A DNA stretch of 64,000 nucleotides from Amycolatopsis oliviviridis (lineage in GTDB: Bacteria > Actinomycetota > Actinomycetes > Mycobacteriales > Pseudonocardiaceae). The first letter of the stretch is position 1; each line of letters starts with the position of its first letter. The notes under the pieces were generated by a model that was not told where the DNA came from, ran no database searches, and worked only from the letters and a program-made list of their open reading frames with translations. The translations under genes and the position numbers were made by a program. The stretch is from positions 1,178,001 through 1,242,000 of the forward strand of contig NZ_BNAY01000001.1 of NCBI RefSeq assembly GCF_014654365.1. Direction: 5' to 3'. This document shows positions 9,117 to 17,520 of this stretch, one piece after another.

Positions 9117-10229
9117 ATGTCCGCCGAACTCGAGCTGTCGAAGATCCGGCTGCCGGAGACCAGGGCCGAGAACCGGCGACAGGTCCTCGCCGAAGCCGTC
9201 GCGCTGCTGCCCGCGCTCCCGCCCGCCGACCCGCTCGACCGGTACGCGATCCGGCACATCACCACGCTCTGGCTCGAGACCGACAAGACCGATCACACCC
9301 GCCGCGCCTACTACGCCGACCTCGCCGCGTGGCTCGGCTGGTGCGCCCGCACCGGACTCGACCCGCTCCAGGCCCGCCGCGCCGACGTCGACGCCTGGAA
9401 GAACACCCTCACCGTCACCGGCAAGGACGGACTGCCGCGGCCCGCCGCCGACTCCACCGTCGCGCGCACCCTCGCCGGCATCTCCAGCTGGTACCGGTAC
9501 CTGCAGTCCAACGACATCGCCGACCGCAATCCCGTCTCCGCCGTCAACCGGCCCAAGACCGGCAAGACCCCGCCACTGCCCGCGCTCGGCGGCGAGTCGA
9601 CCGCGAAACTGCTGAACCACATGGAGAACCGCGCCCGCGCCAACGACACCGAGGCGTCCTGGCGCGACGCCGCCGTCGTCGCGATCCTCTTCTACACCGG
9701 CCTGCGCGTCTCCGGGCTGACCACCGCCGCCGTGAGCGACCTCGACACCGACTCCGGGCACACGATCCTGCGCTACACCGCCAAAGGCGGCCACCGCGAC
9801 TTCGTCCCCCTCGTCCCCGCCGCCCAGCACCCCCTGCGCCGCTACCTCGACCTGCGCGCCGACCGCACCGGCGTCCGCCCCGACGAACTCACCGGCCCGC
9901 TCCTCGCGACCATGCCCCACCGCTACGACACCACCAAATCCGGCGGGAAGCCGCTGGCACAACGGGACGTCTGGTTCCTCCTGCGGGCACAGGCCCGCGC
10001 CGCCGGACTCGCCGAGGCGAACACCATCTCCCCGCACACCGCGCGGCGCACCACCGGAACCCTGCTGCTGGCCAACGACGTCCCGGTGCAGAAGGTCCAG
10101 GACCTCCTCGGCCACGCCGACATCCGCACCACCCGCGACCGTTACGACGCCCACCGCCACAAGCTGGAAACCTCTCCAGTGCACGCGCTTGCGCAACTGC
10201 TCGCCGACGCGCGTCACCGTCAGAGCTGA
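9117..10229 (+). CDS. Tyrosine recombinase / phage-type integrase (XerC/D-like)
   Basis: This 370-aa protein has an N-terminal SAM-like core-binding domain (HTRRAYYADLAAWLGWCART) and a C-terminal catalytic domain with all key residues: R197 (GLRVSGL), H307 and R310 (PHTARRT), H333 (LLGHADIRTT) and nucleophile Y343 (RDRYDAH). It should therefore be active in site-specific recombination. I see no tRNA or att repeat next to it, so it may be a solitary recombinase rather than the end of an integrated element. An in-frame ATG at 9108 is an alternative start; longer upstream extension is unlikely. The neighbouring decayed P450 gene fits a rearranged locus. Confidence 0.9.
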   Translation: MSAELELSKIRLPETRAENRRQVLAEAVALLPALPPADPLDRYAIRHITTLWLETDKTDHTRRAYYADLAAWLGWCARTGLDPLQARRADVDAWKNTLTVTGKDGLPRPAADSTVARTLAGISSWYRYLQSNDIADRNPVSAVNRPKTGKTPPLPALGGESTAKLLNHMENRARANDTEASWRDAAVVAILFYTGLRVSGLTTAAVSDLDTDSGHTILRYTAKGGHRDFVPLVPAAQHPLRRYLDLRADRTGVRPDELTGPLLATMPHRYDTTKSGGKPLAQRDVWFLLRAQARAAGLAEANTISPHTARRTTGTLLLANDVPVQKVQDLLGHADIRTTRDRYDAHRHKLETSPVHALAQLLADARHRQS

Positions 10230-10408
10230 GCCTGCCCCAGCTGGGACCTCGTCGCCCCGATCACGACGCCGTCGACCCGCGCGAGCCAGCTCCCGCACAG
10301 ACAGCGGACATACTCCAGCCTCCCCTGCGAGACCTGCTGGGACTTCGTCGCGCTTCCAGGCAGTTCCGCCAGCGGCCACGTACACCGCGGGCACACGTTC
10401 GATTCCAT
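10220..10408 (-). CDS. Small zinc-ribbon-like hypothetical protein
   Basis: This 62-aa protein has two Cys pairs, CPRC at residues 6-9 and CLCG at about 40-43, spaced as in a small zinc ribbon. The second lies in a YVRCLCGSWLARVDG segment. Function is unknown. The ATG at 10408 is chosen because a longer frame to 10444 would overlap the promoter and start of the divergent CGNR gene. It overlaps the recombinase stop by 10 bp on the opposite strand. Confidence 0.6.
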   Translation of the reverse strand: MESNVCPRCTWPLAELPGSATKSQQVSQGRLEYVRCLCGSWLARVDGVVIGATRSQLGQAQL

Positions 10409-10421
10409 ACCCCGATCGTGC

Positions 10422-10427
10422 TGTAAT
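10422..10427 (+). promoter_or_regulatory. -10 box of a leaderless promoter for the second CGNR gene
   Basis: TGTAAT lies 6 nt before the ATG at 10434 and there is no ribosome binding site, so transcription probably starts on the start codon. Confidence 0.5.
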
Positions 10428-10433
10428 GGGTTA

Positions 10434-10946
10434 ATGCACTTCAACCCTTACGGAGGAGCGGCCGCCCAGATCGCCGCCGACCTGATCAATCTCGGCGACA
10501 CCGCCGGTCCCGCCACCCTGACCGCGATCTTCCAAGACCGCATGACCGTCCCCGCCGTCCAAGACCACGAAGCGACCGAGATCGTCGCCTGGACCAGCAG
10601 ACTCCGGCACGTCTTCGAAGCGGACCCCGCCGCACGCGTCGACCTCGTCAACGCGCTCCTCCACGACTCCGCGTCCAAGCCCTACATCTCCACCCACGAC
10701 GGCAAAGCACCCCACCTGCACTACGTCGACGCCCACGCCGGCACCGTCCCCCGGGTCCGCGCCTACACCGCGGGCGGACTCGCACACCTCGTCTGCGACG
10801 CCTCGGACCGCTTCGGCGTCTGCTCACGCGAAGGCTGCGAAACGGTGTACGTCGACGTCTCCCGCAACGGACGCCGCCGGTTCTGCTCCACCCGCTGCGC
10901 AACCCGTGTCCACGTCGCCGACCACCGCAACCGCCAAGCGTCCTAG
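10434..10946 (+). CDS. CGNR zinc-finger / ABATE-domain protein
   Basis: This 170-aa protein shares architecture with the CGNR protein at 2086. It has an N-terminal helical region with AADLINL, then a C-terminal finger with Cys pairs in FGVCSREGCETVYVDVSRNG and RRRFCSTRCATR, ending in a basic HVADHRNRQ. It is a putative zinc-dependent DNA-binding regulator. The start lacks a Shine-Dalgarno sequence, matching the leaderless promoter call. It converges with, and overlaps by 4 bp, the PIG-V-like gene. No matched operator like the array at 2003 is seen here. Confidence 0.85.
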   Translation: MHFNPYGGAAAQIAADLINLGDTAGPATLTAIFQDRMTVPAVQDHEATEIVAWTSRLRHVFEADPAARVDLVNALLHDSASKPYISTHDGKAPHLHYVDAHAGTVPRVRAYTAGGLAHLVCDASDRFGVCSREGCETVYVDVSRNGRRRFCSTRCATRVHVADHRNRQAS

Positions 10947-12178
10947 ATCGCGTACCGCCACGCCGTCAGGGCATGAGCCGAGAACCACGCGCCCAGGACC
11001 ACCCACGCCACCGCAGCGGCCACCGCCGTCGCCGTCCGCCGCTTCGACAACCCGATCGCGATCGGGATCAGCACCGGGAACGCGGGCAGGATGAACCGGA
11101 TCTTCGCGTCCGGCAGCCCCCGCGTGCCGATCGCCAGCAACAGCACCCCGACGCCGTACAGCGTCAACGGCCACGGCACCCGCACGAACACCGCCACGAC
11201 GGCCAACGCCACCGCACCCAGCAGCAGCAACACCGTCAGCGTGCTGAACACCGACTCATCGCCGACCAACCGCGTCAGCACCGAATTCGCGGTCTCCGCC
11301 CCGAAGTCGAACTCGGTGTTCCAACCCCGCAACTCGATGTCCTGCCAGCCGGTCAAACTCCCCGTCCGCAGCGCGACGAACCCCAGGTACCCCACCACCC
11401 CGAGTGGCGCGATCACCGCACCGGCCAACGCCCACCAGCGCTTCTCGGCACGCCGGAAGACCGCGATCAACGCCGCGACGACCACCACCGCGACCAACAC
11501 CACCGCCGTCGACCTCGACAACCCCGCCCCGAAAGCGCACAACCCGGCCAGCAACCAACGCCGCTCCAGCACCCCCACCAGCGCCCACACCGCGAACGCG
11601 CAGAACACCGCCTCCGTGTAAGCCATCGAGAACACGATCGCCATCGGCGCCCCGGCCCACAACGTCACCAGCAGCAACCCGGTCCGGTCACCCCGATCCG
11701 GCGACACCGCGCGCCCGATCCGGATCAACCCGCACGCCAGTACCAGACCACCCAGCACCGACACCGCCAGCGCCGCCGTCACGACGTCCGGCCCGAGCCA
11801 CATCACCGCGCCGACGAGCTTCGGATACAACGGGAAGAACGCCATCGGCGCATCCGAATACGGCTGCCTCGCCGCGTCCAAAGTCCCCGGCAGGTCGGCG
11901 TACCCGTGCACCGCCAGCCGCAGATACCACTGCCCGTCCCACGCGGTCAGCCGATCGGTCAACGTCGCACCACGCCGGGCGGCCAGCAGATCGAGCAACT
12001 GGACACTCGCCGTACGGATCACCAGGTACAGCAAGATCGCTCTCGGATACGGCGACCGCGCCAGCCTGTCGAGGACTCTCTCGAACACGCGCGCCGAACG
12101 CCCCTGCCGGGGCACACTCTCGGTAACGGCGGGCTGATCAAGGTCATCGACTTCACGGAGCACGCTCAGAGTGTCCAC
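10943..12178 (-). CDS. PIG-V-like integral membrane mannosyltransferase
   Basis: The 411-aa polytopic protein has about ten hydrophobic segments after an N-terminal cytosolic stretch. The WDGQWYLRLAVHGY motif in the first extracytoplasmic loop, preceded by DRLTAWD, is typical of PIG-V/GT-C glycosyltransferases, where the acidic residue is catalytic. These use polyprenyl-phosphate sugars outside the membrane to mannosylate glycolipids or proteins. The best start is GTG at 12178; the ribosome binding site is weak. The nearest upstream same-strand gene is the 43-aa membrane peptide, separated by a terminator-like hairpin. Confidence 0.8.
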   Translation of the reverse strand: MDTLSVLREVDDLDQPAVTESVPRQGRSARVFERVLDRLARSPYPRAILLYLVIRTASVQLLDLLAARRGATLTDRLTAWDGQWYLRLAVHGYADLPGTLDAARQPYSDAPMAFFPLYPKLVGAVMWLGPDVVTAALAVSVLGGLVLACGLIRIGRAVSPDRGDRTGLLLVTLWAGAPMAIVFSMAYTEAVFCAFAVWALVGVLERRWLLAGLCAFGAGLSRSTAVVLVAVVVVAALIAVFRRAEKRWWALAGAVIAPLGVVGYLGFVALRTGSLTGWQDIELRGWNTEFDFGAETANSVLTRLVGDESVFSTLTVLLLLGAVALAVVAVFVRVPWPLTLYGVGVLLLAIGTRGLPDAKIRFILPAFPVLIPIAIGLSKRRTATAVAAAVAWVVLGAWFSAHALTAWRYAI

Positions 12179-12282
12179 AATACGAGGTCATCTCGCCGTT
12201 CGATCGCGAAGATTCGCAGGCCGAAGCACGTGGGAAAGCCCACAAACCGGGCTTGTGACCCCAACTCCGCCCCAGCCGAACT

Positions 12283-12333
12283 GCATGAAGGCCCCCTTCC
12301 TTGCGCCTATCGCAAGCAACGGGGCCTTCATGC
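12283..12333. terminator. Long nested palindrome, copy 1 (terminator-like)
   Basis: Two 23-nt arms (12283-12305 and 12311-12333) pair at 21 of 23 positions around a CCTAT loop. The left arm begins GCATGAAGGCCCCCTTCC. It lies 5 nt after the stop of the 43-aa gene on the minus strand, so it probably ends that transcript. It has the same core and loop as the copies at 45353 and 60943. Confidence 0.7.
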
Positions 12334-12338
12334 GGTGG

Positions 12339-12470
12339 TTAACGCCGTCGGCGCCTCCGCATCCTGAAGGCCACCACGCCCGCCACGGCGAGGACAGCCA
12401 CGGTCAGCCACACCGCGGTCGGCACTCCGAACAACAGGCCAGTGGCACCCAGCAGGGATCCGATCAACAT
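12339..12470 (-). CDS. 43-aa single-span membrane peptide with arginine tail
   Basis: ATG at 12470 is preceded by AAGGAG at ideal spacing. The product starts MLIGSLLGATGLLFG, has a hydrophobic span at about residues 10-35 (VPTAVWLTVAVLAVAGVVAF) and ends RMRRRRRR before TAA. The basic tail predicts a cytosolic C-terminus. No family is recognised. A dedicated ribosome binding site and a hairpin 5 nt after the stop argue that it is a real transcription unit. It is shorter than usual ORF cut-offs. Confidence 0.7.
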   Translation of the reverse strand: MLIGSLLGATGLLFGVPTAVWLTVAVLAVAGVVAFRMRRRRRR

Positions 12471-12738
12471 GGGTGATTGCTCCTTCAATGGTCGCTATCG
12501 CGACGGCGTAACCGTTGATGACGACGCTACGAACACCACCCGGGTGTGTCGTCGGTTCGCGGGAGGAACCGCGGTGGAGCTTTCCCGGACAGGTATCCAC
12601 CCCGATCTCCACCTCCAGTACCAGGACACCCTGTCCGGAATCCGGCTAGCGTCACCGCCGATCGCCTCAGGGACGACACAGGATCAGGGAGGGTGCGATG
12701 GCGAGCATGCATGCGGCAATGCACCAGGACGGTGACCG

Positions 12739-14280
12739 ATGACCGACGTCCTGATCGCGGGTGCCGGACCCACCGGGCTCACGCTGGCCATCGAGCTGGC
12801 CCGCCGGGGCGTCGACGTGCGCATCGTCGACCGAGCCGGCGAGCACTTCCCCGGCTCGCGCGGCAAGGGGCTCACCGCACGCACCCAGGAGGTGCTGGAC
12901 GACCTCGGTGTCGCCGACGAAGTGCTGCACTACGGGTTCCGGCACCTGCCACACCGGCGGTACCTCGACGGCGACCTGGTGGCCGAGACCGACCCGCACG
13001 CCCAGCGGGCACCCACACCGGATCGGCCTTACGACGGCGGGCTGCTGATCCCGCAGTGGCGGATCGAACAGATCCTGCGCGCGCGGCTCGCCGAGGACGG
13101 CGTGCGGGTGGAACTGGCCGCAGGCCTCGCCGAGTTCGGCCAGTCCGCGCACGGTGTGCATGCGGTGCTGGACACCGGCGAGCGGGTGGCTGCGCGCCTC
13201 CTGGTCGGCTGCGACGGCGGCCGCAGCACCGTGCGCAAGGCACTCGGCGTGCGCTTCGAGGGCGAGAGCGGGGAGCAGGCCATGCTGCTCGGAGACGTCG
13301 AGCTCAGCGGGCTCGAACCGGACGCCTGGTACCAGTGGACCGTCCGCGGACGCGGGTTCCTGGCCCTGTGCCCGTTCCGCCACGAACGGTCCTGGCAACT
13401 GCAGGCCGTACCGTTCAGCGACTTCGGCGCGGAGGGCAGCCTCCCCGAACCCTCGCTGCCGTACTTCCGGCGGATCGTGGACGATCTCGCCGGCGGGCAC
13501 GGCATCCGGCTCTCGAAGGCAAGCTGGCTGTCCACGTACCGGGTGAACGTGCGGATGGCCGACCGGTTCAGGGTGGACCGGGTCTTGCTGGCAGGCGACG
13601 CGGCGCACGTGCATCCGCCGGCCGGCGGCCTCGGCATGAACACCGGCATCCAGGACGCGTACAACCTCGGCTGGAAGCTCGCCATGGTGTGTTCCGGCGC
13701 GCGGCAGTCGCTGCTGGACAGCTACCAGGAGGAGCGGCTCCCGGTCGCCTCGTGGACGCTCGGCGTGAGTGCCGAAGGGCTGCGCAGGGTCGCGGATCGG
13801 TTCGTCAACGGTGGCAGCACGGACATCGCGGACGGCGCGCCCCCGGACGGCCAGCAGCTCGGGCTCGGCTACCCGGCCAGCTCTCTGTCCGTCGACGGCG
13901 ACGCCGGGAGTGGACCGCGCGCCGGTGATCGTGCGCCCGACGCGCCCTGCGTGGACAGCTCCGGCACGCCACGGCGGCTGTTCGACGCCTTCCGCGGCCC
14001 GCATTTCACTCTGCTCGGCTTCGGCGAGTCCTGCGCCGGTCCACTGCAGGACGTCGGCACCGCCCACTGTGGACTCATCAAGCCGGTGTCGGTCGGCGCT
14101 CCGGGCAGCGGTGCCGATCTGGTGGACGTCGAGGGGCACGCGCGGACCGCGTACGGCGTCACCGGGGACACCCTCGTCTTGGTGCGGCCTGATGGCTATC
14201 TCGCGCTGCGCGCACCCGGCGCGAGCAGGACTGCCGTGCGGGACTACCTGGACCGGGTCGGCATCAGCCGGGGCGCTTGA
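12739..14280 (+). CDS. Class A FAD-dependent aromatic monooxygenase
   Basis: The 513-aa protein has the FAD motif IAGAGPTGLTLAIELARRG at residues 6-24. It also has RGKGLTARTQEVLDDLG, the DG motif [18 protein letters not shown] and LLAGDAAHVHPPAGGLGMNT with NLGWKLA after it. A C-terminal thioredoxin-like domain (about 400-513) ends with LVLVRPDGYLALR. This is the PheA/TfdB/RdmE hydroxylase group that acts on phenols and polyketides. No biosynthetic cluster surrounds it, so it is more likely a stand-alone detoxifying enzyme. It converges with, and overlaps by 17 bp, the GT87 gene. Confidence 0.9.
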   Translation: MTDVLIAGAGPTGLTLAIELARRGVDVRIVDRAGEHFPGSRGKGLTARTQEVLDDLGVADEVLHYGFRHLPHRRYLDGDLVAETDPHAQRAPTPDRPYDGGLLIPQWRIEQILRARLAEDGVRVELAAGLAEFGQSAHGVHAVLDTGERVAARLLVGCDGGRSTVRKALGVRFEGESGEQAMLLGDVELSGLEPDAWYQWTVRGRGFLALCPFRHERSWQLQAVPFSDFGAEGSLPEPSLPYFRRIVDDLAGGHGIRLSKASWLSTYRVNVRMADRFRVDRVLLAGDAAHVHPPAGGLGMNTGIQDAYNLGWKLAMVCSGARQSLLDSYQEERLPVASWTLGVSAEGLRRVADRFVNGGSTDIADGAPPDGQQLGLGYPASSLSVDGDAGSGPRAGDRAPDAPCVDSSGTPRRLFDAFRGPHFTLLGFGESCAGPLQDVGTAHCGLIKPVSVGAPGSGADLVDVEGHARTAYGVTGDTLVLVRPDGYLALRAPGASRTAVRDYLDRVGISRGA

Positions 14281-15490
14281 CCGCCGAGACGTGCTCGCAC
14301 TGATCCTCACCCATGGCCGTCCCGGCAGGGCGGCGACTTCGGTTTGGCCATTTCGAAGGATCGGAGACCGTCCGGAAAAGACAGACGAGTCCGGCGACGA
14401 GCGCCGCGATCAAGTACGCGTTGCCGATGATCGCCTCCCCCAGGTTCCAGGAACGTTCGGCGCCCCCGCCACCCGGGACGACCGAGACCGTCCACCCCGT
14501 GAACAGGAGGGCGATCACCACCGCTACCCCACGGTGGCCCCTGGCGGCGAGAAAGCCGAGCGCCGGCACCACCCACACCCAATGGTGCGTCCACGAGATC
14601 GGACTGAACAGCAGGGAACATCCGGCCGTCACCAGAAGCGCGAGGCGGTCCTCCCCCGCACGGTGGAAACGGTGCACGAGCCACATCGCGAGCGCGGCGC
14701 AAACCGCGGTGAACACCACGATCGCCACCGTGGCCACCGTCCCGTCCGGCATCGTCCGTGTGACGAACGCTTGCCATGACTGGTTTCCCACCCAGCCTTT
14801 CGTCACGGCGAAATGGGCGTTGCGGATCGCCGAGGTCCAATAGCGCACGGAGTCTCCCGGCAGGACGACCATCGCCAGCGCCGTCGCTCCGGCGAAGGCC
14901 GCCAGCGCCCGGACCGCGTCAGCGAACCGCCTCACCACCAGGAGGTGGACGATGAAGATCAACGGGATCAGTTTGACGGCCGCGACGATCCCGATCGCGA
15001 TTCCGCGCCACCGCGAATCGCGCAGGAGGACCATGTCGGCCACCACTGCGGCCATCAGGACGAGATTCACCTGGCCGAGGCCGATGGTCTGCCACACCGG
15101 TTGCATAGCGAAGGCGCCGAGCAGGAGAAGCGGCAGGTGCGCCCGATCGACGAAGGGCCGAAGCGCGATGTAGAGGGAGGGCGCGGCGGCCAGTGCGAGC
15201 AGGCCCCAGCACAGCTGGGTCGGGAGCGCGGTCAACGACGTGAAGAGCAACGCGGCGAACGGCGGGTAGGTGAACGGCAGCTCCGGTGCCCAGCCGGGAA
15301 GCGCGAGCAGCGGTGAATAGAGGCTTTCCCCACGGACCACGGCGAATCCGCCCGCCCGGTAGACCGACGAATCGATGCCGAGCGGCGTACCCGAAACCCA
15401 CCAGAGGATCGCGACCAAGGCGAACCCGGCCGTCGCCCCGCCGACGATCATCGACAACTGATTGGCGCGCAGCGCTTTCGTCCACTTCAT
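14264..15490 (-). CDS. GT87 (DUF2029)-type mannosyltransferase, membrane protein
   Basis: The 408-aa product starts MKWTKALRANQLSMIVGG and has about ten membrane spans. It matches the GT-C GT87 family, with GGFAVVRGESLYSPLLALPG then LPFTYPPFAALLF, where the FTYPP element is typical. These enzymes add alpha-1,2 mannose from polyprenyl-phosphate-mannose to phosphatidylinositol mannosides or arabinans. The longer frame to 15694 is not used because ATG at 15490 begins the transmembrane protein and the upstream part is non-globular. The next upstream same-strand genes are the two-component system, about 100 bp away. Confidence 0.83.
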   Translation of the reverse strand: MKWTKALRANQLSMIVGGATAGFALVAILWWVSGTPLGIDSSVYRAGGFAVVRGESLYSPLLALPGWAPELPFTYPPFAALLFTSLTALPTQLCWGLLALAAAPSLYIALRPFVDRAHLPLLLLGAFAMQPVWQTIGLGQVNLVLMAAVVADMVLLRDSRWRGIAIGIVAAVKLIPLIFIVHLLVVRRFADAVRALAAFAGATALAMVVLPGDSVRYWTSAIRNAHFAVTKGWVGNQSWQAFVTRTMPDGTVATVAIVVFTAVCAALAMWLVHRFHRAGEDRLALLVTAGCSLLFSPISWTHHWVWVVPALGFLAARGHRGVAVVIALLFTGWTVSVVPGGGGAERSWNLGEAIIGNAYLIAALVAGLVCLFRTVSDPSKWPNRSRRPAGTAMGEDQCEHVSAVKRPG

Positions 15491-15593
15491 GGGGAAACGA
15501 TCTCCGGGAACGGAGCCCGGAACATCGCCCCCGGGACCGGTCTTGGCCGCGATACCCCGGTAGCCGATCCGGGGCGAAACCCCTACCCCGGTA

Positions 15594-16256
15594 TCAGGGT
15601 GTGGTGCCCGGCACGACGAGCCCCGCCTCGTACGCGACCATGACCGCTTGCGCGCGATCACGCACCCCGAGCTTCGCGAAAACCCTGCTGACATGGGATT
15701 TCGCCGTCTGCTCGGCGATCACCAGCGCATCGGCGATCTCCGTGTTGGACAGACCGCGCGCGATCAGCCGGAGTACCTCGGTCTCGCGGGCGGTCAGCTC
15801 GGCCACGAGGGAGTGACCGGCGTGCGCCGACGCGTGGGTGCGGGTGAACTCGCCGATCAGCCGCCTGGTGATCGTGGGCGCGAAGAGCGCGTTGCCCGCG
15901 GAGACCACTCGGACCGCGGTGACCAGGTCGTCCAGCGGGGAGTCCTTCAGCAGGAAACCGCTGGCGCCCGCCCGAAGCCCGCCGAACACGTACTCGTCGA
16001 TGTCGAAGGTGGTGAGGATCAGCACCCGGACCTCCTGCCGCCCGGCGACGATCCGCCGGGTCGCCTCGATCCCGTCGAGTTCGGGCATGCGCACGTCCAT
16101 CAGGACGATGTCCGGTTCGAGTTCGGCGCACAGCGCGACAGCGGTGTTCCCCTCCGCGGCTTCTCCGACCACCCGCATGTCCGGCTGCGCGTCGAGCACG
16201 GCGCGGAAACTCTGCCTGACCATGGTCTGGTCGTCGGCGATGACCACCGAGATCAC
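15594..16256 (-). CDS. NarL/LuxR-family response regulator
   Basis: The 220-aa protein has a receiver domain with acidic pocket D8/D9, phosphoacceptor D54 ([12 protein letters not shown]), Thr in LILTTFD and Lys in FLLKDSP. A LuxR HTH follows ([20 protein letters not shown]) near residues 148-210. It overlaps the sensor kinase gene by 4 bp, so the two form a translationally coupled two-component pair. Target genes are unknown; the adjacent GT87 gene is a candidate. Confidence 0.95.
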   Translation of the reverse strand: MISVVIADDQTMVRQSFRAVLDAQPDMRVVGEAAEGNTAVALCAELEPDIVLMDVRMPELDGIEATRRIVAGRQEVRVLILTTFDIDEYVFGGLRAGASGFLLKDSPLDDLVTAVRVVSAGNALFAPTITRRLIGEFTRTHASAHAGHSLVAELTARETEVLRLIARGLSNTEIADALVIAEQTAKSHVSRVFAKLGVRDRAQAVMVAYEAGLVVPGTTP

Positions 16257-17494
16257 GGTTCCGGATGCCTTTCGCGATCGAGGGGAACGGTCAGGACGAC
16301 CAGGAAACCACCGTCGGGCCTCTTCCCGGTCTCAAGATCCGCCGCGAGCATAACGGCCCGTTCCCGCATCCCCACCAAGCCGTGTCCGCCGCCCGCCCGG
16401 TCCGTCCTCTTCGGACTCTCACCGAGGCCGTTCTCGATGACCAGCCGGACGGAGTCCCGTCTGGCCGCGAGTTCCACGGAGATCGACGCGCCGGGAGCGT
16501 GCTGGATCGCGTTGCTGAGCGCCTCCTGCGCGATCCGGTACACCGACAACGCGATCCCGACCGGGACGGCGTCGAGGTCGCCGCGGAGATCGAGCTCGCA
16601 CGTCGTGCCGGCGGCTCTGACCCCTTCGACGAGTTCGACCACCCTGGCCAGCCCCGGCTGTGGCGCGACCAGGAGCGCCTGATCCTCGGATCGGAGCACG
16701 CCGAGCAGCCTCCGCAGTTCGGTCAGGCCTTCGCGTGCGGTCCCGGCGAGGTCGGCGAACTCCTGCCAGATCTCGACGTCACGGCCGTTCTCGCTCGCAT
16801 TGGCGAAGCGGAACCGCGCCGAGTCCGCACGCAACGCGAGGACGGACATGTGATGCGCGACGACGTCATGGAGCTCCCGCGCGATGGCGGCGCGCTCCTC
16901 CAGAAGGGCCGCCCTGGCCTCTTCGGCGAGCCGGCGTTCCTGCTGCGCCCTGCGTTCTTCTTCGGCGAGCCTGCGCTGGCGGACGGTGTTGCCGAGGAAG
17001 AACACTATTCCGCCGAGCATCACGAGCAGTGCCGCGTCGCGCCAGTCCCGCACGAAGGGCGCCGCGGCGGCGAACGAGATCAGCCCCGCCCAAGTCAGTT
17101 CCGCCTGGTCGTTGCTCTCCCCCACAAGGTAGAAGACGAGCGCCGCCGTGAGTGCGAGGCCCGGCGCCCAATGCCAACCCCAGGTGCCGGCGATACCTGG
17201 CAAGGTCATCGGGGTGGTCACGATCCCGACGATCAGCACGCGCCATCCCCACAACGGCGAGCGCATCGCGAGCAGACTGGGCAGCACGGTGATGATCACG
17301 TTGAACGTCTTCGCGGGCGGTGACACCGAAACGGTATGGAACGTGACGAAACCTGACCAGAACGCCCAGCCGACGATCGTGAGCCGACGCAGCCAGCGCA
17401 GCCCCGCCGAACGCTTCGGCGGGGCGTCGGTTCCGGTGAACGCCGTGTAGCGCAGGGCATCCCACCACACCCGCAGGCGTTGTCGGTCGATCAT
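16253..17494 (-). CDS. NarL-type (HisKA_3) sensor histidine kinase
   Basis: The 413-aa membrane kinase has four to five hydrophobic spans before residue 170 and a short coiled coil ([20 protein letters not shown]). The phospho-acceptor H209 lies in [16 protein letters not shown], and a HATPase domain carries an N-box near [10 protein letters not shown] and the G-box [13 protein letters not shown]. No extracellular sensor domain is evident, so the signal is probably sensed within the membrane, as in DesK-like kinases. Paired with the response regulator at 15594. Confidence 0.95.
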   Translation of the reverse strand: MIDRQRLRVWWDALRYTAFTGTDAPPKRSAGLRWLRRLTIVGWAFWSGFVTFHTVSVSPPAKTFNVIITVLPSLLAMRSPLWGWRVLIVGIVTTPMTLPGIAGTWGWHWAPGLALTAALVFYLVGESNDQAELTWAGLISFAAAAPFVRDWRDAALLVMLGGIVFFLGNTVRQRRLAEEERRAQQERRLAEEARAALLEERAAIARELHDVVAHHMSVLALRADSARFRFANASENGRDVEIWQEFADLAGTAREGLTELRRLLGVLRSEDQALLVAPQPGLARVVELVEGVRAAGTTCELDLRGDLDAVPVGIALSVYRIAQEALSNAIQHAPGASISVELAARRDSVRLVIENGLGESPKRTDRAGGGHGLVGMRERAVMLAADLETGKRPDGGFLVVLTVPLDRERHPEP

Positions 17495-17520
17495 CAGGCG
17501 TGACTCTACCTTCGGATCGA

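Noticed and set aside
8640..10394. 584-codon antisense frame over the recombinase
   Set aside because: The recombinase on the plus strand has all catalytic residues. The antisense frame only matches the P450-like remnant at its far end.
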